Positions 1-8,530 of a stretch of DNA of 64,000 bases are shown here, piece after piece (positions within the stretch are counted from its first letter, which is position 1; each line of letters begins with the position of its first letter). The notes beneath the pieces are model-generated. The model worked only from the letters and a program-made list of their open reading frames with translations. It was not told where the DNA came from and did not search any database. A program made the translations under genes and the position numbers. Source of the stretch: Shewanella woodyi ATCC 51908 (lineage in GTDB: Bacteria; Pseudomonadota; Gammaproteobacteria; Enterobacterales; Shewanellaceae); the NCBI RefSeq assembly GCF_000019525.1, contig NC_010506.1, positions 2,852,001 to 2,916,000 on the forward strand. Reading direction: 5' to 3'.

Positions 1-1
1 C

Positions 2-628
2 CTAAGCCGAGAAGCCACTGAAACATTTTTGGCCATTGTGGTGCAATTTACCAGAGAGTTGTTAGGAGTTAACTTTCATCCTAAAAGAGTGATTATTGGT
101 TATGAGCAACCACAACATGGCACCAAGTACTTAAATCAGTTTTTTGAGTGTGATGTTGAATTTGGCGATGGTGATTCCTATTTATACTTTGAAAAAGTTC
201 ATGCTGAAGAGTATCTCTGTGTCGCAAACCCTATGATCAATGGCATACATGAAAAGATGTTGACGGACTTTCTAAGCCGTATCGACAGGCATGATCTGAC
301 CTACGTGATCAAAAATAAAATTTATGAGATCTTACCCTTAGGAGCACCGTCTCAACAGGAGATAGCAGATAAGCTGGGGATGAGCTTGCGCAACCTGCAG
401 CGCAAATTACAGGAGCAGGACACATGCTATAAAACCATTTTAGAGGACACACGCAAATCATTAACTCTAGATTACATTAAGCAAGCACATCTGAGCTTAA
501 GTGAAATTGGTTATCTGGTTGGCTTCTCCAGTGTCGGTAATTTTAATCGTGCATTTAAACGTTGGACCAACTTAACACCTGGAGAGTACAGAAGAGGCTA
601 TATCTCCGACGGAAATATTCGTAACTAG
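2..628 (+). CDS. AraC-family transcriptional regulator, 5'-truncated by the window edge
   Basis: The reading frame is open from base 2, so the gene begins outside the window and only about 208 C-terminal residues are seen. The first part resembles the sensory half of the AraC subfamily with an arabinose-binding-type (OruR/ArgR-like) N-terminus. The last ~100 residues form a two-helix-turn-helix DNA-binding domain: an EIADKLGMSLRNLQRKL helix pair, then the second AraC signature around GYLVGFSSVGNFNRAFKRW ending in TPGEYR. It lies 200 bp upstream of an acyl-CoA synthetase and an acyl-CoA dehydrogenase on the same strand. Control of those genes is plausible, but this is inferred from position only. 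Confidence 0.88.
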   Translation, partial: LSREATETFLAIVVQFTRELLGVNFHPKRVIIGYEQPQHGTKYLNQFFECDVEFGDGDSYLYFEKVHAEEYLCVANPMINGIHEKMLTDFLSRIDRHDLTYVIKNKIYEILPLGAPSQQEIADKLGMSLRNLQRKLQEQDTCYKTILEDTRKSLTLDYIKQAHLSLSEIGYLVGFSSVGNFNRAFKRWTNLTPGEYRRGYISDGNIRN

Positions 629-856
629 TTAGTTTAAAATAATTAACTCTATTTCACTCCCTCCTATTTAACAATCTTGTTTATCAAAATATGACAAGCA
701 TTTGGCGCGTTTAGCGTATCAATTCCACCTTTAGTTTAGCAAACTGGTGTTTCCTACTTTTTCATCCCCTGTTTATTTGGTTGAGCATTAAAACAACTAA
801 ACTTTGTCGCCATTAAACAGATTATTTACGCCTCAGTCTTGGGCAAAGGAAACAGA

Positions 857-2428
857 ATGAGTCAGTTATTCAACAGTAAGATTGAAGATTTAGCCAGCCT
901 GATTGAGTCAAGTATGAGTAAGTATGGTAAAGCACCTGCCTTTGAGTGTTTTGGTCAAACCCTCACTTTTGAAGAGTTGGAACGTCTATCTGGTGCGTTA
1001 GGTGCATGGCTTCAGCATAGTTCCGGACTCGTTGCCGGTGACAGAATTATTATACAACTGCCTAATATTAACCAATTCCCCATTGCAGTATTTGCAGCGC
1101 TACGTGCTGGACTCGTGGTGGTCAATACCAACCCACTTTATACCCCGCGTGAGATGCTACATCAGTTTACTAATTCAGGCGCTAAGGGGATCATTATCCT
1201 GCAAGACCTTCTGGGTAAGCTGTCTGAAGTGATAGAGAGCACAGAGATTGGTACTGTTATAGTCACCCACCCGTTAGATCTCATCTCAAAGAAACTTGCT
1301 TCACCAGAATGGGGAGTAGGGATGATGGATGCGATCGCGCTTGGGGAAACCTATGAGCTTAAGCCTCGATTTAACAAAAATTTAGATGATACTTGCGTTA
1401 TCCAGTACACAGGCGGTACTACAGGGCTATCCAAAGGGGCTTGCTTAACTCATCGAAGCATTTTAAGTAATGTAGGGCAGTTCTTTGAGCGTATAGATGA
1501 AAAACTTGAAGAGCAAAAAGAGATCTTTGTTTGTCCCTTACCCCTTTATCATATCTACGCTTTTGTGGTGAATATGATCATGTTATTTAGTAAGGGAAAC
1601 CTAAATTTACTTATCCCTAATCCTAGGGATCTCGATGCCTTAGTGAAGAGCATTGGGGAGCATAAGATCACTGGATTTAGTGGCATTAACACCTTATTTG
1701 TCGGTCTATGCCAGCATCCAGGATTTAAAGGATTAGATTTTAGCTCACTAAAGATGACTTTTTCTGGGGGATCGGCGCTGTCAATGCATGCGGCTCAAAC
1801 CTGGCAAAATCTCACAGGCTGCACGGTAAGTGAAGGTTATGGTCTCACAGAAGCTTCACCGGTTGTTTGCATGAATGAACCTGGCAATGAACAGCTTGCC
1901 TCTGTGGGGAGACCCTTAATCGGTACGCAGGTGGAAATTTGGGATGAGCACGATAGGGTGTTGCCTATTGGTGAGCAGGGTCAGATTGTCGTTAGGGGAC
2001 CTCAGATCATGAAAGGATATTGGCTGTTACCCGATGAGACTAACAAAGCGATGGCAAAAGATGGCTTTTATCGCACTGGCGATGTGGGTGAGATCAGGCC
2101 AAACGGCTGTATTAAAATTGTGGATCGTCTAACCGATATGATCATTGTTTCAGGCTTCAATGTTTACCCTAATGAGGTGGAGGAGGTGTTAGTCAGTCAT
2201 CCTAGCATCAACGAAGCGGCTGTCGTTGGTGAACCCGATAGTAAGTCTGGGGAGCGAGTTTGTGCTTATGTTACTGTTTTAGACAAAAGTATAGAGATGA
2301 AAACCCTGCTTGATTACTGCCGTGAGATGCTAACCGCCTACAAAATTCCTAAGCGCATTATCTTTATGGAGTCATTGCCAAAAACAACCGTTGGTAAAAT
2401 TCTACGCCGAGAACTGAGGCAAACTTAA
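857..2428 (+). CDS. AMP-forming fatty acyl-CoA synthetase (FadD-like)
   Basis: A 523-residue member of the ANL/AMP-binding family that activates a carboxylic acid, probably a medium or long-chain fatty acid, to acyl-CoA through an acyl-adenylate. The P-loop motif YTGGTTGLSKGA begins at residue 184. The YGLTEASP motif, the TGD motif (RTGDVGEI) and the C-terminal PKTTVGKILRREL region with its catalytic lysine are all present. ATG 857 is preferred over an upstream TTG at 839 because AAGGA lies 6 nt before it. It is somewhat shorter than E. coli FadD (561 aa), so the exact chain length is not certain. The acyl-CoA dehydrogenase that follows suggests a fatty acid degradation pair. Confidence 0.9.
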   Translation: MSQLFNSKIEDLASLIESSMSKYGKAPAFECFGQTLTFEELERLSGALGAWLQHSSGLVAGDRIIIQLPNINQFPIAVFAALRAGLVVVNTNPLYTPREMLHQFTNSGAKGIIILQDLLGKLSEVIESTEIGTVIVTHPLDLISKKLASPEWGVGMMDAIALGETYELKPRFNKNLDDTCVIQYTGGTTGLSKGACLTHRSILSNVGQFFERIDEKLEEQKEIFVCPLPLYHIYAFVVNMIMLFSKGNLNLLIPNPRDLDALVKSIGEHKITGFSGINTLFVGLCQHPGFKGLDFSSLKMTFSGGSALSMHAAQTWQNLTGCTVSEGYGLTEASPVVCMNEPGNEQLASVGRPLIGTQVEIWDEHDRVLPIGEQGQIVVRGPQIMKGYWLLPDETNKAMAKDGFYRTGDVGEIRPNGCIKIVDRLTDMIIVSGFNVYPNEVEEVLVSHPSINEAAVVGEPDSKSGERVCAYVTVLDKSIEMKTLLDYCREMLTAYKIPKRIIFMESLPKTTVGKILRRELRQT

Positions 2429-2502
2429 ATAGCGGAACAGTTTATTCTGTTTTTGTTAGCAAAAATGTAAAAAATACTTCCTTTTATCCCATTTTTTGGT
2501 GT

Positions 2503-2526
2503 AGATTAAAACAACTGTTTTAATCT
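2503..2526. promoter_or_regulatory. 24-bp palindromic operator candidate (PsrA-like)
   Basis: Two perfect 11-bp inverted arms (AGATTAAAACA and TGTTTTAATCT) flank a 2-bp centre, ending 18 bp before the acyl-CoA dehydrogenase start codon. A half-site-like copy, ATTAAAACAACT, occurs at 788-799 upstream of the acyl-CoA synthetase. The AAACA-N2-TGTTT core resembles the binding site of PsrA, a TetR-family fatty acid regulator in Pseudomonas and Shewanella. The regulator's identity is inferred; the palindrome is directly visible. Confidence 0.55.
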
Positions 2527-2544
2527 TACGTTTGAGAAATAATA

Positions 2545-4302
2545 ATGAATCCTTACCAAGCTCCGCTAGCTGAAATGAAATTCCTATTAGAGAAGGTTTT
2601 TGACGCCCCTCAAACATGGGCGTCACTACCTGAAATCGCTGAAAATGTCGATCTGGATACAGCTGTTGCGATCATGGATGAAGCAGACAAAATAAGTCGT
2701 GAGCTTATTCATCCTATTAACCGTAGCGGTGATGAGCAAGGGGTTACACATCAAGATGCTAAGGTGATCACACCGGATGGCTTTAAAGAGGTCTATAGCC
2801 AGTATGCTGAAGGCGGCTGGGTTGGCTTCTGTGGTGATCCTGAGTTTGGCGGCATGGGAATGCCTAAGATGCTGGGGGTTTTAGTTGATGAGATGGCCTA
2901 TAGCGCCTGTAACTCTTTTACCCTCTATGGCTCATTAACTGCTGGGGCTGCATTATGCATCAATGCCCACGGAAGTGATGCGTTAAAAGAGAAATACTTG
3001 CCTATGATGTACAGCGGTGAGTGGGCTGGGGCTATGGATATGACTGAGCCTCAAGCGGGCTCAGATCTTCGTAATATCCGCACTAAGGCAACGCCAAATG
3101 ATGATGGTAGCTATAGCATTACAGGCAGCAAAATTTTCATTACTGGTGGCGATCATGATCTCACTGAGAACGTTATCCACCTTGTTTTAGCAAAACTTCC
3201 CGATACTAGTGGGATCTCACTCTTCCTAGTGCCTAAGATTAAAGTTGATGATGAGGGCAATCTAGGTGAAGCCAACGGCGTAACAGTTGGTTCAATTGAG
3301 CACAAGATGGGACTTAAGGCTTCTGCAACTTGTGTCATGAACTATGATGGTGCCCAAGGTTACCTAATTGGTAAGCCTAACCGCGGACTGGTTTGTATGT
3401 TTACCATGATGAACTACGAACGTCTGGCTATCGGTATTCAAGGGTTAGGAACGTCGCAAGCAGCGTATCAGATGGCCTCTGACTACGCCAAAGAGCGTGT
3501 TCAAGGAGTGGCGGCTGGTGGCTCACCAACAGGAGCGACTAGTGATCCTATCTTGGTTCATGGTGATGTACGTCGTATGCTACTAAATATTCGCGTATTA
3601 ACCGAAGCGGGGCGTGCTCTGTCTGTATTGACTGGCCAGCAACTTGATATTGCTAAGTATGGTGACGGAGAAGCGCAGGCTAAAGCAAATCGTTACGTTG
3701 GTTTACTGACGCCTGTGTCAAAAGCTTTCTTAAGTGATCGTGGCTTAGATGCAGCCGTTACAGCGCAGCAAGTTTTTGGTGGTCATGGTTATATCCGTGA
3801 GACCGGCATAGAGCAACTGGTACGAGACACTCGTATTGCACAGATTTATGAAGGTACAAACGGTATTCAGGCTATCGATTTCCTTGGACGTAAAGTCACC
3901 GGAGATAACCTAGCCGCGTTAACTGAGTTTGTGGCTGAGTGCAGTGAAAAGCTCGCTTCGTTATCCCAAGTTGATGAAAACCAAAAGGCCAAGGTACAAG
4001 CCCTATTTGATGAACTCATTGAGGTGGCTCAACTGGTAAACGATAAAAAACTATCTAACCCTGCAATTATCAATGCTTGCGCAGTGGATTTCCTCGATGC
4101 ATTTGGTCATGTGGTTTATGGTTATTTCTGGCTCTTGATGTCAGATGCTGCGTCGGCTGACGTTGACAGTGATTTTGCATCACAAAAGCGTTATCTAAGC
4201 GATTTCTATATTACTAAGATGCTACCTAGAGCTAAATACCATTTAACTCAGGTGCGTGAAGGCGAGAGTGCCATCATGGATATTCCAGAAGCATTTTTTT
4301 AA
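2545..4302 (+). CDS. Acyl-CoA dehydrogenase (large DmdC/AcdB-type)
   Basis: A 585-residue FAD-dependent acyl-CoA dehydrogenase of the enlarged class, about 590 aa against 380-400 aa for the classical enzymes, that includes 3-methylmercaptopropionyl-CoA dehydrogenase DmdC. The N-terminus (YQAPLAEMKFLLEKVF) is typical of this class. The FAD/substrate region TEPQAGSDL and the motif QVFGGHGYIRETGIEQLVRD are present. The catalytic base is Glu436 in IYEGTNGIQ. An extra helical C-terminal domain follows to the end. The substrate cannot be told from sequence: a straight-chain acyl-CoA or methylmercaptopropionyl-CoA are both possible. No other dmd genes are nearby, so beta-oxidation is more likely. 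Confidence 0.92.
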   Translation: MNPYQAPLAEMKFLLEKVFDAPQTWASLPEIAENVDLDTAVAIMDEADKISRELIHPINRSGDEQGVTHQDAKVITPDGFKEVYSQYAEGGWVGFCGDPEFGGMGMPKMLGVLVDEMAYSACNSFTLYGSLTAGAALCINAHGSDALKEKYLPMMYSGEWAGAMDMTEPQAGSDLRNIRTKATPNDDGSYSITGSKIFITGGDHDLTENVIHLVLAKLPDTSGISLFLVPKIKVDDEGNLGEANGVTVGSIEHKMGLKASATCVMNYDGAQGYLIGKPNRGLVCMFTMMNYERLAIGIQGLGTSQAAYQMASDYAKERVQGVAAGGSPTGATSDPILVHGDVRRMLLNIRVLTEAGRALSVLTGQQLDIAKYGDGEAQAKANRYVGLLTPVSKAFLSDRGLDAAVTAQQVFGGHGYIRETGIEQLVRDTRIAQIYEGTNGIQAIDFLGRKVTGDNLAALTEFVAECSEKLASLSQVDENQKAKVQALFDELIEVAQLVNDKKLSNPAIINACAVDFLDAFGHVVYGYFWLLMSDAASADVDSDFASQKRYLSDFYITKMLPRAKYHLTQVREGESAIMDIPEAFF

Positions 4303-4370
4303 ATATTAAGATGCTGCTGACATCACCTCTATTGCTATCTATCCGTAGGCAATAGACATAAATGTTCCAG

Positions 4371-4402
4371 ACATAAAGGCGAACCTAGGTTCGCCTTTAT
4401 GT
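4371..4402. terminator. Bidirectional terminator, perfect 32-bp palindrome
   Basis: A perfect 32-bp palindrome centred on CCTAGG, whose arms contain ATAAAGGCGAACC and GGTTCGCCTTTAT, sits between the convergent acyl-CoA dehydrogenase and dacB genes. It would fold into a strong hairpin on either strand, as expected for a shared terminator. Confidence 0.75.
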
Positions 4403-4405
4403 ATA

Positions 4406-5851
4406 TTAGTGGGAAAGGGAGCTGGTTACCTTACTCGGTTCATAATCCAGCAGAGTTTGTAAAAATAGGGCACTGAAGGGGGCGATTTGCTCCTTCTTCT
4501 CTAGCGGACTCTGACCATTTTCTAATACCACAAATAAAGTATCATCGAAGTAGGGCTTCTTAATAAACCCCGCCAAATTATCCACCCCCTGCATAGAGCC
4601 AGTTTTGGCGTAAACATAATTCACTAAAGGTTTTCGGTTAAAATATGACTTGTATTGCAAGGTGCCACTAACTCCTGACAAAGGTAAGGAGTCAAGTAAG
4701 CCCATAAAACGTTTATCTGTGTATATAAGTCCTAATACTTGGCTTAACTGCTTAGCGCTAAGCAGGTTGTAACGAGATAAACCTGAACCATCAACAATTT
4801 GCGCATGGGTAAGGTCTACACCTGCTTGGGTCAGGATCTCACGCATAGCTCGGCTGCCATTTTTAAAACTGCCTGCACTCTTATAGTATGACTGCCCGAT
4901 CTGTTTTAACAGACTATCAGCTATTAGGTTGTCTGATTTCAGTAACATGGTTTCAAGCAGCTGAGGAAGCGTTTGAGAGCTGTGTTTAGCGATGATGTTT
5001 GCATAATTTGGACTCACATTGCTGAGTTTTACACTCCCTGTGAGTTTGATTTTACTACTGGCAATAATCTGCTTTAGGGTATCGCTTGCAAAGAGGGCTG
5101 GATCTGATATCGCTACAGCCAGTTTGATGTTTTTGCTACCAGGGTAGCAACCACTGAGCTGAAACTGATTATTGGCCAAGCGTTTCAGTTCAAGATCGCA
5201 AAAAGTCTCCTGCTTATTTTTGTCAAAAATGGCTGAATTATAAAATTTAACTGGCAGGTAACTGGCAAAGCTGAGTTGGCTCTTGTTACTGGCAAGCATA
5301 GGCTTAAGTTGACCATGAACGCAGTTTTGATTGATCACAAACTGAGACACTGGCGCAGCAAAACAGATCCCTAAATCATCCCATACCCAACCAGGGGCTT
5401 GAAGCTGTTCATTACTGTCACCCACTAGGTACAGATCGCCGTTAATTTTACTGACACCAAGATCTTCAAGTTGTTTGAATAGACCGCGAAGATCTTGGGT
5501 GGTCAATGTAGGGTCGCCACTGAATGTGAGGAAAAGATCGCCAGTGACTTTCCCATCCCTGATTGGGTAGCGAGAGTAGAGCTCTGTGTTAAATGTAAAG
5601 TCATCACCAAGTTGCGCAGTAGCAGCAACTGCAGTGAGTAATTTTTGTGTACTGGCGGGTAACAGTAAAGTATCGGCATTTTCCTCAAATACCACCTGAT
5701 CTGTCACTAGATTCTTGGCATAAAGCGCAGTGTGTGAGTGGGGCGGTTTAATCAGGCTTAGTAAATTACTGAAATACCCCTCAGCTAATGTGGGGGATGA
5801 GATAAAACAGGTGAGCAGGGCTGCTCGCGTAAGGTGTCGAATAACGCACAT
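4406..5851 (-). CDS. dacB: D-alanyl-D-alanine carboxypeptidase/endopeptidase (PBP4 type)
   Basis: A 481-residue periplasmic serine peptidase of family S13 that trims the peptidoglycan stem peptide and cuts D-Ala-meso-DAP cross-links. An N-terminal signal peptide ends near residue 23. The active-site triad motifs are visible: SxxK as Ser67-Thr-Gln-Lys70, SxN as SDN in LLKSDNLIADSLL, and KTG in AKTGSMQG near the C-terminus. Length matches E. coli DacB (477 aa). The gene stands alone, convergent with the acyl-CoA dehydrogenase across a palindromic terminator. Confidence 0.93.
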   Translation of the reverse strand: MCVIRHLTRAALLTCFISSPTLAEGYFSNLLSLIKPPHSHTALYAKNLVTDQVVFEENADTLLLPASTQKLLTAVAATAQLGDDFTFNTELYSRYPIRDGKVTGDLFLTFSGDPTLTTQDLRGLFKQLEDLGVSKINGDLYLVGDSNEQLQAPGWVWDDLGICFAAPVSQFVINQNCVHGQLKPMLASNKSQLSFASYLPVKFYNSAIFDKNKQETFCDLELKRLANNQFQLSGCYPGSKNIKLAVAISDPALFASDTLKQIIASSKIKLTGSVKLSNVSPNYANIIAKHSSQTLPQLLETMLLKSDNLIADSLLKQIGQSYYKSAGSFKNGSRAMREILTQAGVDLTHAQIVDGSGLSRYNLLSAKQLSQVLGLIYTDKRFMGLLDSLPLSGVSGTLQYKSYFNRKPLVNYVYAKTGSMQGVDNLAGFIKKPYFDDTLFVVLENGQSPLEKKEQIAPFSALFLQTLLDYEPSKVTSSLSH

Positions 5852-5963
5852 AATTGACTAACTCAGAATGCATGGCTCATTTGGACTGCTATTCTGGCAC
5901 AAAGTCTTAAGGTTTAAAAAGCACAGCCCCTAGTTTTATCTCCATATAGATAATATAGAGAAG

Positions 5964-6134
5964 TTAATCGTTTGAGTTATCTTTCTCCATCAGTCGGTAG
6001 AGACGTAAAGTGACAAAGCTAACCAAGCCAATAAACAGTGGGAGAATAAATAAGCCTAGTTCTGCTTTAAAATGGAAAATCCCCCAAGCTGCGAGAAGGG
6101 TAATAGCGAGTGTCATTAAGATTTTTAAGTTCAT
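5964..6134 (-). CDS. Small membrane protein, 56 aa
   Basis: A short frame between dacB and the DUF1904 gene encodes 56 residues with two hydrophobic segments: about 3-20 (LKILMTLAITLLAAWGIF) and 26-43 (LGLFILPLFIGLVSFVTL). A basic-acidic tail, RLYRLMEKDNSND, follows. The composition is typical of a real small inner-membrane protein. The start is ATG at 6134 with only a weak GGGG purine stretch upstream. The family is not recognised and the function is unknown. Confidence 0.6.
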   Translation of the reverse strand: MNLKILMTLAITLLAAWGIFHFKAELGLFILPLFIGLVSFVTLRLYRLMEKDNSND

Positions 6135-6371
6135 AGCGGTTATTTACCCCATTAAGAGGCGTTCAAAACAGACAATAATGCCAGTTTATCTGATGCCACT
6201 CTTCATTGCCGTGATAATGCTCAAAAGCAGATGTTTTTATTAACCTGGTTATTTATTGCTCGAAAATAGTACGAAAGTTAAGATGTTAGGGCTGGTTATG
6301 GTAGAAAAAACTTGCTGTAATGGCTTTAAATCGGTAATTTCTACCCCTTATGATTCATTAAAAGGATCGAC

Positions 6372-6704
6372 ATGCCTCATATTCGTCTACGCGGGCTGCC
6401 TGAAGCAGCGGTCATTGACCTAAGTCGCACCTTACTCCATGACCTCGCTAAGATCTGCAATGTGAACCAACAAGCGTTCACATTAGACTGGGTTTCGAGT
6501 GTCAGTTATCGTGACGGCATGAGGGAGCTGAGTACAACACAAGTTGAAGTACTCTGGTTTCCCAAAGATCCAAACACTCACCAAATGGTTGAAAGTGCTA
6601 TCCGTGAAGCGATAAAGATCGTTTATCCGGAACTACAAAATCTGTCTGTGATCTTTATTGCATTAGACCCCAGCACTTACTTCCGTAATGGCGAGCATTT
6701 TTAA
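6372..6704 (+). CDS. DUF1904 family protein
   Basis: A 110-residue protein matching the DUF1904 family, small proteins with a tautomerase-like fold and no assigned function. It begins MPHIRLRGLPEAAV and carries a conserved EVLWFPKDPNTHQMV segment. An AAAGGA ribosome-binding site ends 7 nt before ATG 6372. Its 3' end overlaps the start of pssA by 17 nt, so the two are almost certainly cotranscribed and translationally coupled. No catalytic role should be assumed. Confidence 0.85.
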   Translation: MPHIRLRGLPEAAVIDLSRTLLHDLAKICNVNQQAFTLDWVSSVSYRDGMRELSTTQVEVLWFPKDPNTHQMVESAIREAIKIVYPELQNLSVIFIALDPSTYFRNGEHF

Positions 6705-8028
6705 GGAGATGGCCTTGCTGGATAAGCTTGGTGGAATACCGCTACAACCTGAGTCAATAAGATGGTTGTTAACCCCTAAATGCCTAAAGGCTGAGTTGCT
6801 GACATCGATAGCTAAAGCCAAACAGGCTATCTATATTTCAGCACTCTATTTAGAAGATGATGAAGCGGGGCGTGAGATTTTATCCGCCTTGATGAAAGCA
6901 AAAGCTGAAAACCCGGCATTAGATGTTAAAGTCTTAGTCGATTTTCATCGCGCTCGTCGTGGACTCATTGGTCACAAAGGTGACAGTGGAAACTACCTTA
7001 TGTACCGTAAGGTGATTGCTGAAGCCGAACACCCAATCGAGATCTTAGGCGTGCCAGTGAAGTCTCGTGAATTTATGGGCGTACTACACCTAAAAGGCTT
7101 TGTTATCGATGACACTGTTATCTACAGTGGTGCTAGCCTAAATAATATCTACCTACATCAGAATGAAAAATACCGTTTTGATCGTTACCATGTTATCGAG
7201 TCAGCAGAGCTTGCGCGCTCTATGCGTCAGATGGTGCAAACATACTTGGTCGAAGATGTGGCTGTTTGTTCATTGACTCAGAAAAAAGACTGCGAGCAGC
7301 TTCCTGATAAAATCGATATCCGTAGCCTTAAGACTCGTTTGAGTAAAGCGCATTACGAGTTTGAACAGACGCGTATCGGCAACCGTATCACCCCTGTTGT
7401 GGGGCTTGGACGTAAGAAAAACAAGCTTAATAAGTTAGTTGTCGATCTCGTGGCACAATCTAAAGAGTCTCTGTTTATCTGTACTCCCTATTTTAATCCA
7501 CCCTATATCTTAGCCAGAGCACTTGCGAAACACCTTCGTGATGGTAAGCGTATTGATATCGTTGTCGGAGATAAAACCGCTAACGACTTCTATATTCCCC
7601 CTGAGGAAGATTTCTCGACCATTGGGGCTTTGCCCTATATGTATGAGCAATCACTGCGTAAATTTGCTAAGAGACAGCAGTGGGCGATTGAAAATGGCCA
7701 ACTGAATATTCATCTGTGGAAAGATGGGATCAACAGCTATCACCTCAAAGGGATGAGTGCTGACAGCAGGCGTCATCTGCTCACCGGCAGTAACTTAAAC
7801 CCGAGAGCTTGGTCGTTAGATCTTGAAAACGGTTTACTGCTTCATGATGAAACTGGCTGTTGGCAGGAGCAGTTTGAGACTGAACAGAGTCATATTCTGC
7901 AGCACACAGATCGTCTATATCACTATAGTCAGATTGATACTTTAAATAGTTATCCAGCACCTGTACGTAAAATAATGACGCGTATTCGCCGTTTAAAAGC
8001 GGACTTCCTGTTAAGACGAATTCTCTAG
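6688..8028 (+). CDS. pssA: CDP-diacylglycerol--serine O-phosphatidyltransferase
   Basis: A 446-residue phospholipase-D superfamily enzyme that makes phosphatidylserine from CDP-diacylglycerol and L-serine, the committed step to phosphatidylethanolamine. Like E. coli PssA (451 aa) it has no membrane span and would act at the inner face of the membrane. The two HKD-type motifs are HLKGFVIDD, with His134, and YHLKGMSAD, with His352, followed by GASLN and GSNLNPRAW respectively. VGDKTANDFYIPPEE matches the E. coli protein closely. It overlaps the DUF1904 gene and is followed by a clear terminator. Confidence 0.95.
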   Translation: MASIFKEMALLDKLGGIPLQPESIRWLLTPKCLKAELLTSIAKAKQAIYISALYLEDDEAGREILSALMKAKAENPALDVKVLVDFHRARRGLIGHKGDSGNYLMYRKVIAEAEHPIEILGVPVKSREFMGVLHLKGFVIDDTVIYSGASLNNIYLHQNEKYRFDRYHVIESAELARSMRQMVQTYLVEDVAVCSLTQKKDCEQLPDKIDIRSLKTRLSKAHYEFEQTRIGNRITPVVGLGRKKNKLNKLVVDLVAQSKESLFICTPYFNPPYILARALAKHLRDGKRIDIVVGDKTANDFYIPPEEDFSTIGALPYMYEQSLRKFAKRQQWAIENGQLNIHLWKDGINSYHLKGMSADSRRHLLTGSNLNPRAWSLDLENGLLLHDETGCWQEQFETEQSHILQHTDRLYHYSQIDTLNSYPAPVRKIMTRIRRLKADFLLRRIL

Positions 8029-8060
8029 TCTGCTTGGTATCAATTCCAAGTCAATTATTG

Positions 8061-8091
8061 AAAAAATGCGAGGATTATCCTCGCTTTTTTA
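8061..8091 (+). terminator. Rho-independent terminator after pssA
   Basis: The hairpin GCGAGG-ATTAT-CCTCGC at 8068-8084 is flanked by AAAAAA upstream and TTTTTT downstream. It lies 32 bp after the pssA stop codon. Confidence 0.85.
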
Positions 8092-8190
8092 TGTCTGGAA
8101 CATTTATAGATTTTTATTTTTTAAAGAGTTGCCCATGGATGGTTAGCGATAATCGTTATGTATATCTCTTGATGTTAATCGTAGTGCAGA

Positions 8191-8528
8191 GACAAAAGCT
8201 ATCCACCACAGAGGGTGAGCATAACGGTAGTTATAAGCTCGCGAACGAGAGATACGAGGTCGAACTGGCACTTAGAAAGGGATATCGTTACAGAGATCAC
8301 GGAGAAAAGCCAAAAGAGTGGATCCCGGAACAAGTCCGGGATGACGGCAGTGGCAAATGCTCCATTTTGCATGTGTTTGCTCTTTCTTTTACCGTCAGTG
8401 AAGCGTTCCCGTAGCCATAGGCTATTCAGTGAGCGAAGCGTGCTGTAGTCGCTCGCGAGGTTCACCTCTGCTTTTCCTCGCAGTAAGCTTGCGAACGCTC
8501 TCGCAGGGCAAAGCCCGTCCTTCTTCGC
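8191..8528. repeat. Modular dispersed repeat, copy 1
   Basis: The gap between pssA and emrD is filled by three blocks that recur elsewhere in the window. Block A begins ACAAAAGCTATCCACCACAG and runs to the GGAGAAAA near 8305. Block B is the hairpin GGATCCCGGAACAAGTCC with its GGGATGAC right arm at 8320-8345. Block C holds GTAGCCATAGGCTATTC, CTCGCAGTAAGCTTGCGAAC and GCAGGGCAAAGCCCG. Open frames on both strands here are by-products of the repeat; nothing protein-like is seen. Confidence 0.85.
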
Positions 8529-8530
8529 TT

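Noticed and set aside
8034..8465. Several 77-126-codon open frames on both strands
   Set aside because: They lie in repeat copy 1, have no ribosome-binding sites and no protein-like composition.
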